Positions 57,591-64,000 of a stretch of 64,000 nt of DNA are shown here, one piece after another. The notes below the pieces were generated by a model that had not been told where the DNA came from, made no database searches, and was given only the letters and a program-made list of their open reading frames with translations. This DNA is from Talinum fruticosum. Its lineage: Eukaryota; Streptophyta; Magnoliopsida; Caryophyllales; Talinaceae. Each line of letters begins with the position of its first letter. Position 1 is the stretch's first letter. The stretch covers positions 3,900,001 through 3,964,000 of the forward strand of contig JAITYX010000033.1 in the NCBI GenBank assembly GCA_021018815.1, read 5' to 3'. Both the position numbers and the translations under genes were made by a program.

Positions 57591-58954
57591 TGTAATATTT
57601 GAAAATTTAAGTTGCTTGCTTTGGTAAAGAATTAAATTATTAGAAGTTAAGTTAAAATTGAAATTATTAAATTAGTTAAAATTATAATTTTTTGAATTGA
57701 TATTGACACCCGAGAATTAAAGCTTGAGCATGAACTCACTAAATGGGCCTACTAAAATTAATTTGGGCCCAATTCAATTGAAAACCCAAAACAGAAAATG
57801 GAACTAAAAGAAAAGGCAAAAGGAAAAAAATAGAAAGATGGGCAGCTTGCTTGTTTGCTAGCAATCGAGTAAAGGAATAAAATTTGGAATCCAATTACAT
57901 TAAAACACAAAACCCACTTATGTGTAGCAAAGACAAGAGGAGAGAGAAAACTTAGGCATGGGGATTAAGTGAGAAAGGAAGAACCAGGCTAGAGAGAGAA
58001 GGAAGCAAAGTAGAAAAAGGAGAGGGAAAAGATAGAGATGAAAGAGAGCCCGAGGGACCCAGAGTCAAAACGAAGCGAGAGAAGAAAGGGAAGAGAGAGA
58101 GAGAGAGAGAAAGCGAGATGGGATTGGGAATTTAGAAATAGAGAGATAGAAAGCGAGAGACCTGAAATGAGAAGTCGGAAACCATAAGCAAGAAAGCAAG
58201 AGCCATAGATTAAAGGAACTAGATCGAGCAAGAGAGTACGGGACTAAGAGGTAAGAAGTAGAGAACGAAAGATTGAAAGAGAGCGAGAGATAGAGAGCGA
58301 GAGATTGAACAAAATTAGGAGGATATGGGTTTTGGGAGCAAAGCCGAAACTTAGCGCAGCAAGTGGAGAAAGAAAAAGTATAGGAAATCGAAAGGAAAAA
58401 GAAAAGGAGAACAAAACACCAAATCAATCCTTTCAAACACAAATTCTTAGAACCTTAAGAATTGAAGGTGAGTAATTCAAATTCATCCTCTAAAGGTAAA
58501 ATAAATTAGGTGGATTGAAGTTCAAACTGAAGCATGAAACTAAAAATAAATTAGGTGGATAGGAGACTCCGGACTTGCTATAGGTTTTATGTTTTCATGT
58601 CGTAAAAATTAATTGTATCTTGAACTATAATTTTGATTATGTACAAAAAGACCAATGTTGATACTCCGAGCATATGGCTTATTAAGTTTACGTTATGGAT
58701 ACTCCCAGCATGTGGCTCGTTGAGTTTATGATTGTGTTTTAGACAGAGTTAAGACTTTGAACCTATTGGATTAGCCATATTTCAGATGAAACTTTCCCGA
58801 ATTTTTGGAAAACCTTTGGAAGTATAGAAACATGCTTCCACCATTTAAGAGAAAAGTTACTAAATCCTATTTGAAGTCTTAGGTAGCCTTAGGGGTTTCT
58901 TTTGTAGAACCCCGGAATGTAATATGGTGACCTAGTCCGAGGTGGGGGATTACA
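57591..58954 (+). repeat. 3' LTR of element G (1364 bp, internal deletion)
   Basis: It aligns with the 5' LTR from its start to about 58547 and again from about 58559 to the end. Relative to the 5' LTR about 1.3 kb (roughly 55530-56865) is missing. At the junction an ATAAATTAGGTGGAT copy repeats a sequence found 45 bp upstream (58501). Confidence 0.8.
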
Positions 58955-59538
58955 GAAAGTGTTAGATTTGGAGGAAGACGGGTTTGTTGCCGAAGTGAAG
59001 GCAACGAGAGGAGAGAGTGAGAGTTTGAGTTGTTAGGGTGTTTGTCACTGCCGTCTTAAGGAAGGAGAAAGAACTTGAAGGAGATGGATTTCTTCGGGAA
59101 GGGGAAGAAGAGAAGGAGTAGAGTTACTCATGTGGAAAGACACAAAAGAGGAGAGAGAGTGAATATGGAGGGGGCTAGCATTTCGGAGCGAGAACCGAAG
59201 AAGAAGAAGAGAGGGGCTAGGTTTTGGGCTAGTGAAAGAGGGAGAGAGAGAGAGTTTGAGGCAAGGCTAGGGTTTCGGGAAGCTGATGGCGGTAGGTGAA
59301 GGAAGAGGAGAGCGAGAGAGGAATTAAGTGAGAGAGGGTGTTGTATGTGAAGCACCAAATGGTGGAGAGAGTTTAGGCTCGGTTTGGGCTCACTTGTAAA
59401 TGGACAACCAAATTCATCAATTTTTCGAGTTGTTCTTATTATTTCTCATATTTTTAACCACTTCCTAATTTAATAATTATTATGAACATAATAAGATGTA
59501 AAAAGGATATTAATAATATCATGTTTTTGGACTCAACA

Positions 59539-60310
59539 AAGCACAAGAAGTGGTACAAGAAGCCTAAAAATAAGGTCTTCCGAAAAGATAAGAACGGTAA
59601 ATCCTCTTTCTCTCCAAATACCTGTTTCACTAAAAATTTTGGTTGTTTTGAGTGTGGTAGGAAACAGAATATATTGCACAAACAGGAAGAAAGACTACAA
59701 AAAGAAGAAAGCCATGGTGGCAACCTGGAGTGAAGATGAATTAGATGACAAGGAAGACACGAGGTCAAATCCAAGTGTATAATGGTCATGACTGACACGG
59801 ATGAAGAAGCCGAGTCGGAACAAGAGTTGTCTAATTCGAGGAACCGGATAATCAAGAGGTAATTGACTATTTTCTCAAATTTCTAAACAAATATCTTGCT
59901 CAATATATCTTTAGTTTAGAGGAAAAGTCCAATTTTGATTCTTCTCTGTTCAAAGAACAATTCGATTCTTCTCTTTACAAAGAAAAACTTGTCTTTGGAA
60001 GCCGAGAACAAAATTTTGAAACACAATTAAAAAAAAACTGAGATTTAGCTTAAAGGTACTCAACACCATCTCACAAGACAATGAGACTAAGTCGGAGAGC
60101 CTAATGATTGAAAATGAAATTTTGAAGAAAAAGCTTGAAGTGTCCGAGAACCTTGTTTTAAAACTCACACAAGATAAAAAAACCTTGACTTGTTTATGGG
60201 TTCTCAGTGTGTCTCATTTAAAAAACAGGGCTTGGGTTTCAGCTCCGAATAGGAGTATAAATTTGATAAGAGTTTTTATAACAAAGATTCTCAAAAATCA
60301 ATTTTAGAAA
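59539..60310 (+). pseudogene. gag of element E, second part
   Basis: It begins KHKKWYKKPKNKVFRKD, with FGCFECG at about 59640 as zinc-knuckle start. The frame then changes, and the histidine and last cysteine are not in frame. A motif KKAMVATW with an acidic tail follows near 59710, typical of SIRE-type gag. Helical C-terminal pieces follow (FDSSLFKEQ, then ENEILKKKLEVSENLVLKL near 60110). Frames are broken by several stops. Confidence 0.8.
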
Positions 60311-60589
60311 AGTTGAGCCTAGTCCAACTCAATCAATAAGAAAAATGACTGAGCCCAAAAAGATTTATTAGAAAATGTCTTCCCAAACATAGTACAAAAG
60401 AAAAGTTGTTAACATAACTAAGACTTAGTTTACAAACAAGAAGGGTCAGAATCATACCAAACAAAAAATCATTGAAATTTGGGTTCCCAAGAGTGCCCTT
60501 CCTGCAGAACCGGCCTCGGTACGGACGATTCATTGGGTTTGTTAGAGAAAGTGAGAAAGGTTAGTGTGATTTATTTTTGAGGAACATCA

Positions 60590-63500
60590 TATTAAGGAAA
60601 AGGACAGACTGGTACCTAGATAGTTGATGTTCAAGATACATGATATGGAATTCAAGACTCTTCTCTTAGTTGGAAAAGATAGATGGTTGTAGAGTCATGT
60701 TTGGAGATAATGTCAAGGCTAAGATCATTGGAATTGGAAGAGTTAGATATGGAGATAACTCAGTCAATCCTTTCTACCTTATTGCAAGACTCAAGTATAA
60801 TCTTATGAGCATATCTTAACTTTGTGAAAAAGGACAAGAGGTAAGGTTCACACAAACCAATTGTTTCATTTCGGATGCTACAACCAATGAAACCAGATCG
60901 CCTAAGGTCAGCTAACACTTATACTATCCCCTATAAGCTATTCTTCTCCGAATTTGTCATGTCTTAAAGTACTAGTTAATGATGATTCATAGACATGGCG
61001 TCGTAGATTAGGCCGTATTTGCAAACATACAATTAAGAAATGCCATCACAAGGATTAGTCCAGGGACTCCTTAAATGTGCATTTAATAAAAATAAAATTT
61101 GTGATGCATATACTAAAGGGAAAAAAGTTAGGTCATCACTTAAACCACTTAAAACTATTTCCACCTTAAAATTACTTTAATTCACATGGATTTGTGTGGG
61201 GAAATTCCAGTAAAAAGCCTAGGAGGTAAATCTTATGTATTGGTTATTATTGATGATTATTCAAGATTTACCTTGGTGTGCTTTCTTAAGAAGAAGGACG
61301 AATTAAAATAATTCTCTGGAGTATACAGAGAAATTCAAGTAAAATAGAAGACTGAGATCATAAGGCTCCGAAATGACCATGGAAGAGAATTCGACTACTC
61401 GAGTTTGTAGATTTACGTGACAAATCTTGGATCTTTCACGAATTCTCATCACTAAGAACACCTCAAAAACAAAGTAGTGGAAAGAAATAATAAAACCCTT
61501 GAAGATATTGGTAGGAAAATGATGATCAAGAATGATCTACCCTACTACTTCTAGATTGAGGCAGTCAACACTGCCAACTACACATTAAATCGGCGTATCA
61601 TGCACCCAATTTTCAAGAAAACACCTTATAAGCTCTACAAATGCAAGTAACCTAACATTTCCTACTTCTAGCATTTTGGATGTAAGTATTTTGTTCACAA
61701 CAATGGTAAAGATCACTTAACTAAATTTGATGCCATATCATATTAAAGTATTTTTTGGTTATTCAACTTATAGTAAACCATATAGTCTTTTTAACAAGAG
61801 AACTAACAAAGTGGAAGAAATTATACACATTGTTTTTGATGAAGTTAATTATGGTAGGATAAGTAAGTTAACCTTGTCAGATCTTAAATTAAGTAGAGAT
61901 AATGATGATTTGATTGAAGCTCAACTCATAATCACTCAAAACAAAAGAACTAAGCCCCTAATTGAACCAACTCAAGACTCAGCTCGGACTTCACAAGATC
62001 AAGAAGAAATTGAGAATTAACTAATTAAGGAACTAACTATTCAAGACACCAATCTGGTAAATCAAAGGTTAGGAAGAGCATTCAGGTATAATTCTAATCA
62101 TCCTCCTCGAGAACATTATGTGGGACATCAACTCAGGTGTACAAACTTGTTCATATTTATGCAATTTGTGTGTGTTTGCGGCATTCATTTCCATAATTAA
62201 ACCTGAGAATGTGGTAGAATCCTTACTTGAACCCAAGTGGGTAGAGGCTCTGTAAGAAGAGCTCTCTCAATTTGAGAGAAATCAAGTTTGGACTTTGACT
62301 AATCGACCAACCAACCACCCGAGTTAGGAGGATCCGGTGGTTAGAAAAAGGCTACAATAGTTAACCCAGGGTACAATCGAGATGACGGTATTGATTATGG
62401 GAAACCTTTGCACATATTGCTAGAATTGAAGCCATAAGAATTCTACTTGCATTTGGGTCGAGCATGAACATCAAACTTTATCAAATGTATGTCAATATGC
62501 TTTCTTAAATGGTTTTGTTTAAGAACAATTTTCTATTGAGCAACTCCCTTGATTTGAAAATCATAAATTTCCAAACCATGTTTTCAAGTTACAAAAAGCA
62601 CTTTATGGTTTAAAACAAGCTCCCGGAGCTTGGTATGAAAGATTAAGTAGTTGCTTTGTAGAAAATGGTTTTAAAAGAGGTTTAATTGATAAAACCTTAT
62701 TTAAAAAAATGAATGGGAAAGATTTCACTATTATCCGGATCTATGTTAATGATATTATTTTTGTGCTACTAATGGAACTCTTTGCTAAGAATTTTTTTAA
62801 TTAGTGAGGCAAGAAATAAGCATGATGGGAGAACCAAATTTCTTCCTTGGATTACTAATCAAACAAGAAAAGGATGGAATTTATGTTCATCGGACCAAGT
62901 ATGTGAAAGAGTTCGTCAACAAGTGTAAGCTTCAAGGTGTAAAAGCTGCAGTTACCCTAATGGCCAGCAACACAAAACTAGACTCAAACGAGATGGGTAA
63001 GTCGGTAGATCGGAAAATCTACAAAGTTATGATTGGATCTTTACTTTACCTAACTTTCAGTAGGCCGGATATCATGTTTAGTGTATGCCTCTGTGAAAGA
63101 TTTGAAGCTAACCCAAAGAAATTAGATCTCACTATGGTGAAGATAATATTTAATATCTTGTAAGAACTCGGTCACTTGGTCTTTAGTACTCCAAAGACTT
63201 AGGTCCGACCCTCGGTGGCTATATAGATGCTGACTATGCTTGGATATAGGATTGATAGGAAGAGTACATCAATCGCATGTCAATTTCTTGGACACCCCTT
63301 GATCTCTTGCCACTCTAAGAAGCGGAACTCGGTCCCCTTACCAACTGCTAAAGCTCAGTACATATGAGCAAAAGCTTCTTGTGCTTAGTTGTTGTGGATC
63401 AAGCAATACTTGAAAGATCTTGGACTGAGTTTTACAGACCATTTCTATCAAATATGATAATCGAGTATAATAAGCATAACAAAAAAATATAGTTCAATAC

Positions 63501-63675
63501 TCCAAAAGAAAGCACATTGAAGTCAAGTATCATTTTCCGAGAGATCATGCTAAGAAAGGTGATATTAAGTTAGAATTGATTCCTACTAAGCTTAAATTAG
63601 CTGATATTTTCACTAAATCCTTAGGCCTATATCGGTTTTGCTTTATTAGAAATGGGCTTGGTATGTTGGGTGCAT
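60590..63675 (+). pseudogene. pol of element E: protease, integrase, RT, RNase H, decayed
   Basis: Protease: WYLDS then a TGA stop replaces the glycine of the DSG motif near 60630. GAG-pre-integrase: WRRRLGRICKHTIKK-like near 60997. Integrase: GGKSYVLVIIDDYSRFT at 61220 with the first Asp, and NDHGREFDYS near 61373 with the second. RT: LQKALYGLKQAPGAWYERL at 62594. The catalytic YVDD reads YVND at 62742-62753. The RT tail at 62804-63163 is open (NFLGLLIKQEKDGIYVHRTK, then GSLLYLTFSRPDIMFSV). RNase H: 63190-63640, ending LADIFTKSLG. It keeps the integrase-RT spacer that element A has lost. Many stops; not functional. Confidence 0.85.
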
Positions 63676-64000
63676 GATTATGTGATTACTTAAGTGATTT
63701 TTTTTGTGTTTACATTATTGAGCATGTTTTCTATGTGAGAGATCTCATAGATTGGCGAGTTCGAGTAGAAAGTTTATGAAACTAAGCCTCGAGTCATTAG
63801 TTATTTGAGTATATCTAAGCACTAAGACAAGCGATGGAGCTATACTTATTCATAATTAAAATGGACATTCAAATATATGATGTCCTCTCTATTTAATAGA
63901 GAATCTTCGATAATGTTTTTGCAAATTGTTTCTTTCTATCTCACATGTTTCCAAACAAAAAACTAGTCGTTGGGACTCGCTGGCTCATCAATGCGGTGGA
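63676..64000 (+). other. Start of the 3' noncoding region of element E
   Basis: It follows the pol stop and shows loose similarity to 26825-27300 of element A (for example GGAGCTATACTTA versus GGAGTTATACTTA). No gene is seen before the window ends. Confidence 0.5.

Larger units (their letters stand above)
54609..58954 (+). mobile_element. Non-coding LTR element G: long LTRs, about 330-bp interior
   Basis: 5' LTR 54609-57259, PBS 57265-57275, interior to 57590, PPT 57579-57590, and 3' LTR 57591-58954. The flanking pentamers GAAAA (54604-54608) and GAAAG (58955-58959) match at four of five positions. There is no gag or pol, and the interior has no useful open frame. The LTR ends (TGTAAT...GGTGGGGTGTTAC) with a Met-type PBS resemble chromoviral (Tekay/Del-type) Ty3/gypsy elements, which may have supplied the proteins. 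That assignment is inference. Orientation is given by PBS and PPT. Confidence 0.78.
43966..59538 (-). mobile_element. Athila-type Ty3/gypsy element F, host of three later insertions
   Basis: A minus-strand element with both ends: 3' LTR 43966-45302 on the left and 5' LTR 52884-59538 on the right (interrupted). The flanking pentamers AAACA (43961-43965) and AAGCA (59539-59543) match at four of five positions. They are the target duplication inside gag of copia E. Internal order from right to left: PBS, gag, protease, RT, RNase H, integrase, noncoding, PPT. Without later insertions it would be about 9.6 kb. All frames are broken. Insertions: MITE 48342-48581, foldback MITE 52949-54286, and element G 54609-58954. 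Confidence 0.88.
52884..59538 (-). repeat. 5' LTR of element F, split into three pieces
   Basis: The pieces are 52884-52948, 54287-54608 and 58955-59538. They align in order with the left LTR: TGTTGGAGTG start, CGATCCACGAGAGAT, then the AATCCACAATC region, then GAAGTGAAGGCAACGAGAGG and the end TTGGACTCAACA. About 140 bp relative to the left LTR are missing around 54450-54460. The gaps are occupied by a foldback MITE and element G. Confidence 0.85.
59539..64000 (+). mobile_element. SIRE-type copia element E, 3' part (runs off the window)
   Basis: It resumes gag at the exact point where 43965 stops, followed by protease, integrase, RT and RNase H ending near 63675. In element A the 3' LTR starts 2.7 kb after pol, so the 3' LTR of E should lie outside the window. 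The first five bases AAGCA are the target duplication of F. Confidence 0.85.

Noticed and set aside
54609..58954. Element G as Ty1/copia because of a Met-type PBS
   Set aside because: Met-type sites are shared by copia and several gypsy lineages. The LTR end GGGGTGGGGTGTTAC looks more like chromoviral LTRs, and no coding sequence decides it.
1..64000. tRNA, rRNA, snoRNA or miRNA genes
   Set aside because: I looked for conserved tRNA boxes and rRNA segments and saw none. The only tRNA-like sequences are retroelement primer-binding sites. Foldback MITEs could be mistaken for miRNA precursors but are far too long.

Overview
The window is plant nuclear DNA (an angiosperm, species not identifiable here) from a gene-poor, probably heterochromatic region. 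It is built almost entirely of decayed, nested transposable elements. I found no intact host gene, rRNA, tRNA or CRISPR array. The evidence is plant-specific retroelement lineages: Ty3/gypsy Athila and Tat, Ty1/copia SIRE/Maximus-type, a gag-only TR-GAG-type element, a LINE-1 remnant and MITEs. All of them carry primer-binding sites, polypurine tracts and recognisable but broken gag/pol reading frames.

Layout, left to right. (1) 1-5946: part of a minus-strand Tat element (K). Its RNase H and integrase remnants sit at 4640-5940. On the opposite strand it carries two accessory genes: an intron-containing plant mobile domain (PMD) pseudogene at 98-1960 and a DUF7745-like one at 3046-4520. (2) 5947-10587: a plus-strand Tat element (J), inserted in K's RNase H, with 5' LTR, PBS, repeat-rich leader and broken gag. 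(3) 10588-15924: a plus-strand Athila-type element (I), pol mostly deleted. (4) 15925-31989: a minus-strand gag-only element (H, TR-GAG-like). A 10.1-kb SIRE-type copia element (A, 21029-31153) is inserted just upstream of its gag. (5) 31990-38040: a rearranged Tat cluster with two more PMD pseudogenes (B minus, C plus) and outward-facing LTRs. (6) 38041-41470: a minus-strand SIRE-type fragment (D). (7) 41471-42318: a LINE-1 fragment. (8) 42319 to the window end: a SIRE-type copia (E), split at 43965/59539 by a 15.6-kb Athila element (F, minus strand). F itself received a MULE-type MITE in its RT, a foldback MITE in its 5' LTR, and an LTR element with very long LTRs and only about 330 bp of internal DNA (G).

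The relative order of insertion can be read directly: K then J; I then H then A; LINE then E then F then the MITEs and G. None of the elements has an intact coding set. F has a near-perfect 5-bp target duplication, G a 4-of-5 one, and the MULE-type MITE an 8-of-9 one inside the RT coding sequence.

The points most worth a second look: PMD and DUF7745 genes in antisense inside Tat elements, with introns kept; a reproducible CAG/CGAG/CGG variation in element A that may be a basecalling artefact at methylated CHG sites; and the unusual architecture of G. Identities of protein families come from my reading of the translations; no database search was possible.
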